From Angiostrongylus vasorum (taxonomy: Eukaryota > Nematoda > Chromadorea > Rhabditida > Metastrongylidae), in NCBI GenBank assembly GCA_018806985.1, contig JADANN010000268.1:644519-708518 (forward strand): DNA of 64,000 bases, given 5' to 3'. Position numbers and translations under genes: made by a program. The notes under the pieces were generated by a model that saw only the letters and a program-made list of their open reading frames with translations, was not told the DNA's origin and ran no database searches. This document shows, in pieces, positions 21,845 to 32,569 of the stretch; the first letter of the stretch is position 1; every line of letters starts with the position of its first letter.

Positions 21845-22215
21845 ATCCTAGGAGGGCTGGTGGCTAACAGTGTTCGATCACGGTGCTAGTTCAATCTCGC
21901 TCTGTGCTCACCAACCCTCATTTCTCCGGGTCGTGAAGATCGTACCGGACTTGTCTGGGAAAAAATTCATTATCTGCAACCTAAGTCGGAATGCTCTTGC
22001 TGAGCTATCTCAGGATTTTAGAGAGATCTGACTCGACTAGCATTTAACGACATTCATGACGAATAGAAAATGCTCAAGTATCAACTGATGCCACACGTAA
22101 AGAGGCTTTCGAAGATCTCCGTGAATGATGGATACGCGGAGAGGAATCAAATGCAAAAAGTGCTGGAATTGGCACAGTAGATGTGCAAAAAAGGATGGTG
22201 TTAAATAAAGATAAG
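21845..22215 (+). mobile_element. SINE-like family B copy, near full length
   Basis: Head TCCTAGGAGGGCTGGTGGCT with decayed boxes (GTTCAATCTCGCTCTG), core CTCCGGGTCGTGAAGATCGT and CCGGACTTGTCTGGGAA, middle GACTCGACTAGCATTTAACG, tail AAAGAGGCTTTCGAAGATCT to TGTGCAAAAAAGGATGG. Confidence 0.65.
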
Positions 22216-22249
22216 AAAAAATTAACATCCGAATTATAGCTTATGCCTA

Positions 22250-22490
22250 TGCATGTAGCAGTGTGGTAAGAACTGACTCTGCGATCCGCATATTTGTTAG
22301 TTGGTGGTTCTGAGCCCAGGATTACCCAAACTTTCCCTGTCTACAAACTGGTGCTAGATCTATCTGTCAGGATTGAAACACTGAACGCAGACCAGTATGC
22401 ATTCAACCATCTGCATGACGAAATGGTTGAAGTGGAATACATGGTACAACTCCAATGAATCAATCATCGTGGCACGCTCTATCTTTTAGA
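22250..22490 (+). mobile_element. SINE-like family A copy, diverged
   Basis: TGTAGCAGTGTGGTAAGAAC head, B-box-like GGTTCTGAGCCC, GTGCTAGATCTATCTGTCAG core, CAGTATGCATTCAACCATCT and AATGAATCAATCATCGTGG end. Confidence 0.5.
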
Positions 22491-22624
22491 ACACATTCCA
22501 TTTTAGTGGCTATGACTAAGGTAATGACTCTTTTCAGAATTCTCACAGTTCTGCAAAATTCAACGGCGTCGATAATATTATTATCAACATCATCGCCTTT
22601 ACTTCTTGCGCACCAAATAGTACG

Positions 22625-23415
22625 TGTTCATGATTCAGTGCCGTCGCGCCAAGCGTTTCTTTTGGATAATATTTGCTGAGCTCATGCTTTCACGTGTTTG
22701 GCCTGTTTCGCCAAGGCTTTTTCTTCCCCTTCAGACAAACTGAGTTCAGACCGTCTTTTTCAGTGGTTTTTGAAGAATATAAATGTAAATCTATGTGATC
22801 GCTATGAATGATATCAGACTTTCTTCAATTGGTTGCACGTCTGAAGTCGAAATGCGTCGCATAAGTCGGACGATCTGAAATATGTCTCGACTATAACGCT
22901 CTCCTGCAATCCACGTGAGAATACCTTAGCACAGCTATCTTCGGTATTCCAAGAGAATTGACTCGACCAGCATTCTACGACATTCATAAGGAAGACGATA
23001 TGTTCAAGTAGCAGCCGAAAAAAACACGCAAAATGTTCGAAGACCATTGTGGACGATGAATGCGAGGAAAACGAATCGAATACAAGAAGTGCTGTAGTCC
23101 GCACCATAGATGTGACGACGGGTCATATAAAATAAAATTTAAAAAAATGTGCATGATTCAGTGCGGTCTTGTCATCTGTTCCACATAATATTTGCTGAGC
23201 TCATGCTTTCACGTGTTTGGCCTGTTTCGTCACGGCTTTTTCTTTCCATTCGACCAACCTAAAAGAAGTTTAGACCGTCTTTTTCAGTGGTTTTTGAAGA
23301 ATATAAATGTAGATCTATGTGATCGTTATGAATGAGATCAGACTTTTTTTCAAATCGTTCCACGTCTGAAATCGAAATATCTCGAATAAGTCGGGCCATT
23401 TGAAATATATCTTTT
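22625..23415 (+). repeat. 260-bp direct duplication split by a family B insertion
   Basis: 22625-22888 and 23150-23412 share TTTGCTGAGCTCATGCTTTC, ACGTGTTTGGCCTGTTTCG, GACCGTCTTTTTCAGTGGTT, TTTGAAGAATATAAATGTA and ATCGAAAT-type ends, at roughly 85-90% identity by eye. The B fragment at 22890-23148 sits between them. The duplicated unit itself was not recognised. Confidence 0.7.
22890..23148 (+). mobile_element. family B fragment, middle and 3' end
   Basis: TGCAATCCACGTGAGAATAC, GAATTGACTCGACCAGCATT, GAAGACCATTGTGGACGATG, AACGAATCGAATACAAGAAG, ATAGATGTGACGACGGGTCA and an A-rich TATAAAATAAAATTT tail. The promoter head and core are missing. Confidence 0.7.
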
Positions 23416-23479
23416 CCATGTCTAGGATCACGATTGGTTTTATCGACTGATCAGATCATGCCCTTTATTGAATAAAGGA

Positions 23480-23765
23480 TAAAAATAGGGATAAAGCTCT
23501 CGGCGTTGATCAATGCCTTAGGGATGCGCCATGCATTCAACCTCATCAGTTATTGGTTAGTGGTGATTGAATGCGTATATGACTTGTACCATGACTTGCA
23601 GTGGCTTACCGACGCATCGATTCAGCGCTACTATCCTCCGAGACCGCTCTGATACCAATTTGCCGAAGTTGAAGTGATGAAAGACTTGGTGATCACGGGA
23701 CGCAGGATCGATCCCATGTGTATTTCAGGGCACAGCTAACCACTGTGCTATGCCACCTTACGTAT
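23480..23765 (-). mobile_element. SINE-like family A copy, full length
   Basis: Plus strand starts GATAAAGCTCTCGGCGTTGA, ends CTAACCACTGTGCTATGCCA. The B-box complement GGATCGATCCCATGTG and the core complement GACCGCTCTGATACCAATTT are visible. Middle drifted. Confidence 0.75.
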
Positions 23766-24817
23766 TCGTTATGAAGATTTCCTCACTAGAAGGTCATTTT
23801 TATCAACCAGTTTATTTTTAATATGGCCCAACTTCACAAATTTTGTGTTAAGCACATCTATTCACTCTATTGTCAATCTATCACCATCTACGAAGGTGCT
23901 CGCATTCGCTTATGTGTTTGGCTGTATGAAGACTGTCTTACTTTTTAACATCGTTGTTTGTCAGTCGAGATGATTCCGCTTAGAATCATGAGATAAGTAT
24001 ATACGACTTTTTCCAGCTACCGCAAGCAGTCGTCGGTCTTTGTTAATCAGAGTGAGCTTTTTCCAGGCAAGTCTGGTGCTAATTTACCGACTGCTGACGA
24101 ATAAAGTGAGTGGTCTTGTTGGCCCACAGAAGGGTAACCCCAAAGTCGATGACTGCGTTTAAAAAATAAAGGTTAGCAAAACAAAAAAAATAAAATAATC
24201 CAAGTAAAAAAGAAATGAATAAAATTTTTTAAAACTTCTCATTGACAGAGCCCTTTGTATTGTGCATTCTTAGATATAAAATCTGTCGTTGACACAGCTT
24301 TTGCCATCACTAGTAATGAACGATGTTATTGTAGATTTTCATGCATTTATTACTGAACTGGACTCGAAAGTTTGAACTCGGCCGTAAGTGCAGATCTGAA
24401 TCAGTAGAAGAACTATTTTGTGAATCACTCACTGATAAGCCAGACATTCTAACATAAACAAAAACCGTTTGAACTTCTTTCGTGTTCACTGTTCATAAGT
24501 AGTTTACATAAGTATTGTTGGATATATAAACACTCGCTATTCAACACTGAGACTTTAGGAGGCCGTAGAGGTCTCTCTGCAAGATTTACGTAAGTGTATG
24601 CGCATCTTGAATAGCCCACCCATTACGTGATTATGTAGGAACGTTATATCGATGCATCTTATATGAGAAATATAGACATGGTCAGTTGACGCAGCGAGTT
24701 CCCAAGTAGCGGGTAAGTGACGCGAGAGCGTTTAGATGCACCTTAAATTCCGATAACAGAGTCGGTGTTCCCGTTACATTGAATTGACATGTTCCCTTTC
24801 CTAAACGTCTTTCTTTT
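23766..24817. other. mostly featureless; family B scrap
   Basis: 24050-24150 has a minus-strand core scrap (CAGGCAAGTCTGGTGCTAAT, TTACCGACTGC). The rest is AT-rich with no supported exon. Confidence 0.35.
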
Positions 24818-24997
24818 GAGCGTGTATAGCTCAATGTTAGAGATGCGATAAAATAAATACATGGTCATCGGTTTGATCCTGTGTGTCAATCAAGCCAAGC
24901 CCTTCATCCCTTCAATGTCTGCATATTTACAAGATTTGTCTGAGAGGATGAAAAAAAAGCCGCCTTGATATATTAGCTGGCCACCGTAGGTTACTAT
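24818..24997 (+). mobile_element. family A copy interrupted by another A copy (left part)
   Basis: GAGCGTGTATAGCTCAATGT, TTAGAGATGCG, B-box-like CGGTTTGATCCTG, CCTTCATCCCTTCAATGTCT, AAGATTTGTCTGAGAGGATG, up to CCACCGTAGGTTACTAT. The expected continuation (CAAATATGTATTC) reappears after 25294. Confidence 0.65.
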
Positions 24998-24999
24998 GG

Positions 25000-25281
25000 A
25001 AAAAATAAAGATAAAGCTCTGGGCGTTTATGAATCCCTGAGGAGGTGCCATGCATTCGACTTCGTTAAGTACCGTTTGGAGGAGATCGAATGAATATCTA
25101 GCCTTTACAATGACTCGCGGTGGCCTATCGATGTGTTGAGCCAGTGTTTCTAGCCTCGCAGACAAGTCTGGTACCAATTCTCCGACCCTGGAGGGATGGA
25201 AGGCTTGGTGGACCATGGGCGCTGGGATAGTTCCCATGTGTATTGCAGGGCGCCTCCGACCACTGCGCCAGACGCGCCCAC
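25000..25281 (-). mobile_element. SINE-like family A copy, nested insertion
   Basis: Plus strand: ATAAAGCTCTGGGCGTTTAT ... CAGACAAGTCTGGTACCAAT ... CGCCTCCGACCACTGCGCCA GACGCGCCC. It is flanked by GTAGGTTACTAT (24986-24997) and GTAAGTTACTAT (25282-25293), a 12-bp target-site duplication with one mismatch. Confidence 0.9.
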
Positions 25282-25919
25282 GTAAGTTACTATACAGTCC
25301 AAATATGTATTCGTTCTCGCTTCTCCCTAGGTGGTAGATTAGAACCAAGCGCTTTGTCCTTTTCCTCATAAATGTGATCCGTAATAAAGGTCAGATGCAA
25401 GCAGCTGGAGGTGGTTAGGTTGAGGACTGGAAAATATATATCTCATCTAGTTCAAGCATATATGAACAAATGTAAGCTAGTGTTCAATTGGTTCTTACTC
25501 CAAAGGGCTATCAAACTGATGTTAATTATAAAAGAACAATTAATGTTTGAAAGACTTTGATTTTATTCCCTTTCAAAGACCGGTCGAAATTTGCAAGGTG
25601 GCGGAAAATTGTCCAAAAAAATCAATTTATTAAACCGTTTTTGTTCAACTGTGATTCCATTAGCTCCTCTACTCAACCACTATCGGGTTCCTTAAGAAAG
25701 AAACTCTCAGACAAAGCAGAAAATCATAACAAGACCATTTGGGAATAGTATATTTCAGGTTTGATCAGGGTTCGATCATTTACATAAATATAAGGATAAA
25801 TCACGTACTTCACTTTTAGTTATGCTAAATATGGACAAGCCCAAATAACTGCAGATACTTATTGACTTCCTCAGAGGATAAGAATGACATGTTATTTTCC
25901 GATGATACCATTTTTTAAA

Positions 25920-26185
25920 AGGACGCGTGTGGCGCAATGGTCGGAGGCGTCCTACAACACACACGTGGAATCTATCCCCGTTCCCATGGCCCACCAAACC
26001 TTCCATCCCTCCGGGGTCGCCGAATTGGTATCGGGCTTGTGTGGGAGGATAGCAGCATATATCGGTAGAACACCGTGAGTCATTGTAGAGGCCGGAAATA
26101 CATTCAGTCACCTCCAAACGATGCTTAATGAAGTCGAATGCATGGCGCATTCCTCATGGATTGATCAACGCCAAAAGCTTGTTCT
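25920..26185 (+). mobile_element. SINE-like family A copy, near full length
   Basis: GGACGCGTGTGGCGCAATGG, B box GGAATCTATCCCCGTTCCC, CCTCCGGGGTCGCCGAATTG, CTTGTGTGGGAGGATAGCAG, CAGTCACCTCCAAACGATGC, CAACGCCAAAAGCTTGTTC. Confidence 0.85.
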
Positions 26186-26359
26186 TTTTTCACCCTTTAG
26201 CACTTTTTTGCTGTGAAAAGATAGCCATGAGTGCGACGTGCGTGCAGCACAAGTCTACTCCTACCTGAATTATATGATCGGAAATTTTGAACACGCTCTT
26301 AGACTGCTTGACCCCACATTAAGTTGCCAGGAACACCCTGCTTTTCACCACATATTTCA

Positions 26360-26620
26360 AAATTTACTCAGTAGTCACGTTGAAGTGATAAGGCATCGCT
26401 GGTTCGATTCCATGCATTGAATTTGCCATGATTTTCATCCTTCCGGAGTAGGCACGTTGGTAACACACTTACTGGGAGTAGAGCATTGGTGACTGGATAC
26501 AACGGTAGGACACTGCATGTCACTTTGAAGGCCAAGTATGCATCCTACTAGCTCTACGATGCTTAGCGAAGTCGAATGCATGATTGGTCCATAGATTGAT
26601 CTACGACTAACGCTCCATTC
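26360..26620 (+). mobile_element. SINE-like family A copy, old
   Basis: B box CTGGTTCGATTCC is well kept; then CATCCTTCCGGAGTAGGCAC, CACTTACTGGGAGTAGAGCA, GCCAAGTATGCATCCTACTA, TTGATCTACGACTAACGC. The A box is unclear. Confidence 0.6.
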
Positions 26621-26654
26621 TTTTATAATTTAAGGTGGTAAACCTCTGAATAAT

Positions 26655-26885
26655 TTATCTACAATGATGCTGCGTTGCTTAAAGAAATTGGACTCAAGAC
26701 CAGATCGGAACCAGTGATTACCCTTTCCAAGGCTCACATGTTACCCACTGCATCATTGCGACTTTCGTTCTGCATTTCTCTCAGCCAGTTTTTTTCACCC
26801 TAACCTTTCTATCAACAATCACTTGTCAACGGGAATGATTGATCATCTTGTGCTCTCCAGATCATTCCCGTTGATGAATGAGTAC
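26655..26885 (-). repeat. family C unit, diverged
   Basis: ACAATGATGCTGCGTTGC, GTGATTACCCTTTCCAAGGC, TTCTCTCAGCCAGTTTTTTT, CAACAATCACTTGTCAACGG, then TGTGCTCTCCAGATCATTCC. Confidence 0.6.
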
Positions 26886-27382
26886 TAATGGGACCGTTAG
26901 GGTAGAAAACGTCCGAGAGAATTTATTTACAAATGAACAGCTCCCACCAACCTGCAGAGGTTGATGTCGTCATCGTCATTCCGCTGGCTCGTACAACCAG
27001 GGAAGCTTATCTACGCCATTGTTCCGATCGACATAATTTCAATGTCAGTTGCCATGGTTATCTCCCTTCGTATGGGGAAACAAGTAAAAACCGGCGTAAT
27101 TGTCAAAAGCCGAGCGAAACCAAGATGTGCTTGTAAAGTGTTGAGAAGCCGTGAAGGACAATCTGAGAATGATGGTTAAGTGACATTCGGGTGGTTTACG
27201 TACAGGAATCGTTGGTTCATAATCGGTCAACTGATCCTGCTCAACCCTCTCATTGTTGGCTTATTGATTTCCTTTTGCTTTTTTTAAGTGTTTATACTAG
27301 AAAACCATTAAACACGAGTCAATTTGTAGAGCATTTCATAAATTGTTGTTCCTCATCGGTTGCATTTGTCCTTTACGATTTT

Positions 27383-27485
27383 TTTCCATTCTTTTCTTTT
27401 CCTTCTTTCTTTCATCCCCTCTTTCTTTCTTTCCCTCTTTCTTTCTTTCTCTCTTTCCTTCTTTCTTTCTTTCTTTTTTCGTATT
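27383..27485. repeat. pyrimidine-rich CTTT/CCTTT microsatellite
   Basis: Runs of TTTCTTTC and CCTTTC on the plus strand. Confidence 0.9.
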
Positions 27486-27684
27486 GTTTTCGTGTGAGTT
27501 ATCTATTTAGTTGAAGTATATGAGTAGTAACTTTTTTCTAGTCATCACTGATTCCAAAATGTCGACTCTTCGACAACTCCTTTGCATATTTGGATAAAAT
27601 AATTCATATAACAGTAATAAAAAAATAAACGAGAAAGATGGAAATGCTTTAACCTCTATCTAATTCCTATTCTTTTTTTTCCAT

Positions 27685-27860
27685 GGCAGGGTATTATGTG
27701 ACATGCAACCAGTGATACTGAGACATGAGCAAAAAGCACTACCTCAGCTGGGCTTCGAACGCACGATTACACTTTCCGTGGTCTCCTGTGCAATCCACAG
27801 CACCAACTGGGAGCCGTCCTTTACTTTTTTCTCGGCTATTTTTTTGCTCACACTAGGGAG
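27685..27860 (-). repeat. family C half-unit (minus)
   Basis: CATGGCAGGGTATTATGTGA, GTGATACTGAGACATGAGCA, CTTCGAACGCACGATTACAC, CTTTCCGTGGTCTCC in reverse C orientation. Confidence 0.55.
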
Positions 27861-27884
27861 CAAAAAAAAGGGCTAAAACATTAT

Positions 27885-28010
27885 GGGTTCGATGAAGCTT
27901 CAGCTTAACTGGGTTTAATGCCGATTTGTGGATTCCATGACCACTCGTTCCCCTCGACTGGTGATTGCTGACGGCACCAACGCGGTAAGAAAAAAGACTG
28001 GCTAAAAGTA
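27885..28010 (+). repeat. family C upstream half (plus)
   Basis: CAGCTTAACTGGGTTTAATG, CCGATTTGTGGATTCCATGA, GACTGGTGATTGCTGACGGC. It sits head to head with 27685-27860. Confidence 0.6.
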
Positions 28011-28199
28011 CTAGTTTTTTTTGAGATCAACAACCCTCATTTTTTATTTTTTTAAGGCCGAATTTAAATTTTTCTGTTAACTTTCTATGAAAAAAAGTGA
28101 TATACTAAATCTCTTGACTGACGTCTTTTAAACTAGACGTTGGTCAATATTTCATTGTTCCCTTGGTTAACACTGTCTTTTTTGTCTTGTTTTATTGGT

Positions 28200-28590
28200 A
28201 AAATACAAAATTAGTATTTGACGTAATATCCTGTCGTGGAAAATTGTAATAGGCAGTTTATAAAAGAAGTTAACATTGTGATTTCGACTGCAGCCTCAGT
28301 ATAACTGAGATCAATGCCGATTCGTGGTCTCCAGATCAATCCCGCCGATAGGTGATTGCTGGTGGCACCGATAGATAGAAAACTAGTTGAGAGAAAGTCA
28401 AAACGAAGGACCCGCATGATGTGGTGGTGAACGCTAACCTCAGGAAACGGTAACAGCGCGTTCGCTCCCCACCGCAGACGCCTGCGGTCCGGAGTTTTGC
28501 AAATATCTCAGCATCATTGTGGTTGTATCACACATAGTACCCTAGTGTAAAAAATTGTAATATGCAGTACATAAAAAGTAAGCATTGTAA
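28200..28590 (+). repeat. family C unit flanked by direct repeats
   Basis: Left flank GAAAATTGTAATAGGCAGTT with GTTAACATTGTGATTT; right flank AAAAATTGTAATATGCAGTA with GTAAGCATTGTAATTT. Between them lie GATCAATGCCGATTCGTGGT, GGTGATTGCTGGTGGCACCG, ATGTGGTGGTGAACGCTAAC, AGCGCGTTCGCTCCCCACCG and GTTTTGCAAATATCTCAGCA. The repeated flank shows a 3' tail precedes the unit, as in a tandem dimer. Confidence 0.8.
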
Positions 28591-28639
28591 TTTATTTGCG
28601 TTGCAATGGATGAATTTTCCGTAACGACGAGGAGAAAAG

Positions 28640-29267
28640 GTTCAATTATCGTCAACGCATTTTTTGAAGAGCCACTAATGAACGGACCAATGGATTGCTT
28701 CCCCCTTTCTATAAGAAAAATCTGTTGCCGGTTTTCAGTCTGATTTCTTTGTAATCTGATCGGTTTGGTCGATTTAGTGATGGAGAACGAACCAAAGCCC
28801 GTGAATCTGCTGCTTTCACCTTGCTCCGGTTCCTACTTAGAAAACCTTCTGGATAAATGTTTTCTAGAAAATATGGATAAACCAATAAAACACAAAAGAA
28901 ATATCACCTCTTCAAATATTTCCATTGCCATTATAGCTAGCAGTGCTTTGTTTACTTCTAACCTGACACTTCCCTCTATCAGTCGTTCAGTAGTGGTAGT
29001 GTAGTATTTTCTTAGTAAGTTTACTGTTCATCATTTGTACTGAAAAGAAAACGGCATCTCGCTGCAAGCCTTCCGGCCGTTGACCCAATCCAGAGTGGTC
29101 TGGCCCGTGCTTTGTAAGGTTAATTAAGGACGCCCTGCGTCTCCGGACCAGACCAGCTGTCTCACTCTCTCTCTTGCGCTGCTGCCATTCAACGACAGCT
29201 TGAAGGATCGATCCCTTCCCTCTCGGCTGCTGTGGTCAATTCCCACTCGTCGGTCAGTCGTCCAATC
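28640..29267 (+). other. possible exon and GC-rich first-exon-like block
   Basis: 28765-29004 has an open frame with MENEPKPVNLLLSPCSGSYL after an acceptor-like GGTTTTCAG at about 28738. 29060-29267 is unusually GC-rich and ends at a strong donor TCCAATC|GTAAGTC (29268), and could be a 5' UTR exon. A second donor GCTTT|GTAAGG lies near 29114. No start or protein family is proven. Confidence 0.25.
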
Positions 29268-30504
29268 GTAAGTCCGTCTCGACTGCCATCAATCTCATCG
29301 CCACCACCACCACCATCCGTCATCATCGTTATTCTTTTGTTACTTTTTTTATTCTTTCTGTGATTCATATCTTTTTAAGCTTGTTTTTCTTCTTTCAACG
29401 TCAGTTGTTGTCTTCCACTATTTCTATACTTATCGAATAATTAGTTCAACTTATGCCTATCCTTCTTTCTGATCTTGATAAGTAGAAAGATCTGTGAGAT
29501 GACTAGATGACTCGAGTGTATTTTTCCGCCTAATTATTGTTTAAGAAAATCAAGCATATTAATGAAAGCTATGAGACTACTTATAAGACTTTTCCGGTTT
29601 TTCTCAGCTACTTTTTTGTACCTTTCGGCTTTAATGTCATAGTAAACTTGTTCTTGGAGGACTGATCTCATTGATTACTGCGTATGGTTAACGACGATAG
29701 CAGAAGACATATGTTCAATCGTTTACTTTTTTTCCGAATGTTCGAAAGGTAGAACACCAATATTACCATTACCACAGCTAGCACCGCCTTCAACACCACC
29801 ACTACCACAGGTAACCACCATAGTTCCAATAAAGCATTATTCAGTCTTCTATTTAGCGCAAAAATAAATGAGATTCAGTCGGCCATTAAGCGTTCGGCCA
29901 CCGCTACATCCCTCCTCCCTCCGCGGGTGGCTCTTACTCACTCGTTTGTACGTCAAATGCCATGTGCACCCCACACCGGCAGGTCGGCTATGTTGGCGCT
30001 TTCGATTACTTCCGCATGAAGCTGTCTTCAGTAGCTGATTCCGGTTTTCGGGTATCGTTAGCTAGTAACAAATACTCTTCGAGCTAGTGATTTCTAGCAG
30101 TTGTGATCTACTGTGGTAGCAGTACTTTTTGAGTCGAAGAAGAAGTAGGTGTTCTCTAAGTAGACATTCGTTCCTTCATCCTCACCTCTACTCGTCATCC
30201 GATATATTTTTGGAGCCTCTAGAACTCTGATGTCGAAGAAATTGGATAACTCTAAGAATTCTATACCCATGAGCTTATCGGCTACGACGATCGCTATGTG
30301 CAAGACTTTTCTCGAAACTCATTCACGAACTCGTTAATGAACCTCACACTACTATAGTCATATATTGGGCTTTCCTAGAGGGTTTGTAAGCAGTTTATTA
30401 AATCGTTTATGCAAAACCTAATGTTTTTGTCTATATGATGATCTTTTCGGGTGAGGAAGGAATTGATCTTTACTTTTTTTATATTGTATTAATCTCAACA
30501 TCTG
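29268..30504. other. no supported gene; CCA/CAC-rich spots and an unexplained minus-strand frame
   Basis: A CACCACCACCACCATC run is near 29303-29318 and a Pro-rich frame near 29758-29811 (PILPLPQLAPPSTPPLPQ, followed by GTAACC) might be an exon. On the minus strand 30303-30094 is open for 69 codons (MGIEFLELSNFFDIRVLEAP) without recognised family. Confidence 0.25.
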
Positions 30505-30720
30505 TTAAAAAAGAGGCACACATTGCGTAATAGATAGAGGTGGCTGCAATACTAGACTTGTCTGGAACCAAAACCAACCGATTTTATTGCATCTATATGT
30601 CCCAGCAAGTCATTGCGTAACTCAAATGTGCCTCCAGTCACCTCTACAATGCTATGAATGGAGTTCAGTACATAGTGAATCCCTGAGAGATTGACCAATA
30701 CCGAACACTTTATCCCTCAT
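30505..30720 (+). mobile_element. SINE-like family A copy, old
   Basis: AGACTTGTCTGGAACCAAAA core, CAAATGTGCCTCCAGTCACC, TCTACAATGCTATGAATGGA, TTGACCAATACCGAACACTT. The promoter head is only faintly recognisable. Confidence 0.5.
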
Positions 30721-30779
30721 CTTTCTTCGTTTGTTTAAAATTAGGCGTATTTATGTCTTGTTCATCCACCCAAATGCAG

Positions 30780-30982
30780 CGTACGCGCAGAATCGTTAGA
30801 GCAGCCGGGTAGATTTCGAAACAAAGCCATTGAGATGATACTATGGCTATCAATCATCACTATCTCTAGTCGGAAAAGGGCAACTTTTTTAGCGTGGGTT
30901 CTCGAGATAGCCGTTCCATGTTTCTTGCTCGTAATCGCAGCCACTAGCACTGACCATTGTCGATTGGAAAATGATGAACTAG
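30780..30982 (+). CDS. candidate exon with membrane segment, ABCA-transporter-like (tentative)
   Basis: Acceptor CACCCAAATGCAG at 30779, donor GAACTAG|GTATCT at 30983. One frame is open across 203 bp: VRAESLEQPGRFRNKAIEMI, LWLSIITISSRKRATFLAWV, LEIAVPCFLLVIAATSTDHC. The pattern (W, basic KR pair, then a Leu/Ile/Val helix starting LEI..PCFLL) resembles the first membrane segment of ABC subfamily A transporters. This is a resemblance from memory, and no ATPase exon was found. Phase enters after two bases and leaves after one. Confidence 0.35.
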
Positions 30983-31639
30983 GTATCTTTCACCCTGAAA
31001 ACGACCTTCTGTATAGGTTTACTCCTTGCTGACCTTTCTGATTGATCTCAGATAGGATTTCTTCTCATCTCAGATGGCCTGACTCTCAGATGAACCTGTC
31101 GCTGTAAATGATAGTTCGACGTCCAGGACAACCTTGATCCATAAAGTAATCATATCAATGAACGAAGCTTAGGATGAAATGTAATAAAAAGAACTTGATT
31201 CTTTCAATGTTCGCATTCGCCGTCTTTGTGACTTTTCTCCATCACCCTTCGTTTTTTCATCATTCTCGCAAACGCCTCGCCGTCGACTTGTTTTAATGGT
31301 CATTCCTAATGCAGACGTCCTTTCCCTTCGTTTCGCAATCGAGACAAACTAATGGAAAATTCAGTGGAACAGACAGACCTTGTCAAACATATGAGAATCG
31401 GCAATGACAGAGGACGACGGCACCCAGTCCTTCGAAGATGGTCTTTTGAAGAAACGTGCGGCTATCTATTTGTAAAAATTACACAGAAAATCACAATACT
31501 AATTACTAATAGCTGGCTTTTTGGGGTTTTTGCTACGGCATCGGTTAGCCAATAACTAGATTACTTGAGAAACCGGGAATTTAAGAGACTTATGGAAATG
31601 ACTTTGCTCGGCTCTTCTAATGATGCATGTGCATTCTCT

Positions 31640-32145
31640 GAAATACTTTTTTAAACCCCGAGCGAAGAAGAGAAGCTCATGAGCTCCAGAAATTCGGAAA
31701 TGTATCGGGGTAGAGTACGAAAACTTGGTTCAATGTGAAAGGTCTGTGGATCCGAGCGGATTTTTAAATGATATTTTTTATGCCACCCGCTTTTCACATC
31801 TACTGTGTGCATCCTAGCACCTATATTCGATTCGTTTCCTCGCATCCATTGTACACGAAGATCTTCCAACTTTTACGTATGGCTTCGGATGCTGGTTGAG
31901 GATTCTCATTTCATCTTGAATGTCGTGAAATGCTGGTCGAGTCGATTCTCCCTGGAGTCCTGACATAGTCGCGATACGGTGTTCCCACTTGGATACAGAG
32001 AGTGGTTTCCTCCAGGGCAAGTCCGCTACCGTTTCCTCGACCTCGGAGGGTTGAGAGGTTTAGTGAGCCTGGAGCGGGTTCAAACCAGCACTCTGCTCCT
32101 GATCATCGGCATCCACTACCACTGTGCTACCCACCCCTTGTTCAA
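31640..32145 (-). mobile_element. SINE-like family B copy, full length (reference copy)
   Basis: Minus strand from 32141: GGGTGGGTAGCACAGTGGTA (A-box-like TAGCACAGTGG), B box TGGTTTGAACCCGCTCC, AACCCTCCGAGGTCGAGGAA core, GGACTTGCCCTGGAGGAAAC, CTCGACCAGCATTTCACGAC, AAAGTTGGAAGATCTTCGTG, GAGGAAACGAATCGAATATA, CACAGTAGATGTGAAAAGCG. The shared core with family A is at about 32010-32065. The 68-87 codon frames inside are chance. Confidence 0.85.
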
Positions 32146-32569
32146 ATTGATTGAGCCCTTAATGATTGGAAATATTCTGTTCTGGAAAGACGGAAGATTT
32201 TTTGATCACGTACGCATCCAAACGAATGCTTTTGGTTATTGAAGACATTTGTGAAATACCATTGTTTTTTTTGTAACTGATAGTTTTACACAATAAAAAA
32301 ACTGAAACTGTTCAAAAATTTCTAGCGCTAAATGTGGATTTTCTAAACTAATATTCGTTGTTTTCTTTTAATTAATGTATCTGGCTGACTAATTCACAAA
32401 GAAGCATTGATCGTCTCGAGGTGATTAGGTTTTCGGTGGTTTGGGTTCATTCAATCTCGATAATCATGTAGGGATAAAAGCAACCGACCACCTCGAAATC
32501 CTAGCATAGACGATGCATCAATCAATAAGTGGATTGATCGATCAGTGGTTATCGTTTAGTTTCCGTTCT

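Noticed and set aside
25776..26150. 124-codon minus-strand frame and other frames over SINE copies (24890-25369, 37335-37679)
   Set aside because: Recurring HLQTMLNEVECMA-type peptides are translations of family A repeats.
28380..28425. CTGAGAGAAAGGCGAAAC in family C as a hammerhead core
   Set aside because: The sixth core base is wrong (A for G) in all copies and the cleavage triplet is missing, so family C is not shown to be a retrozyme.
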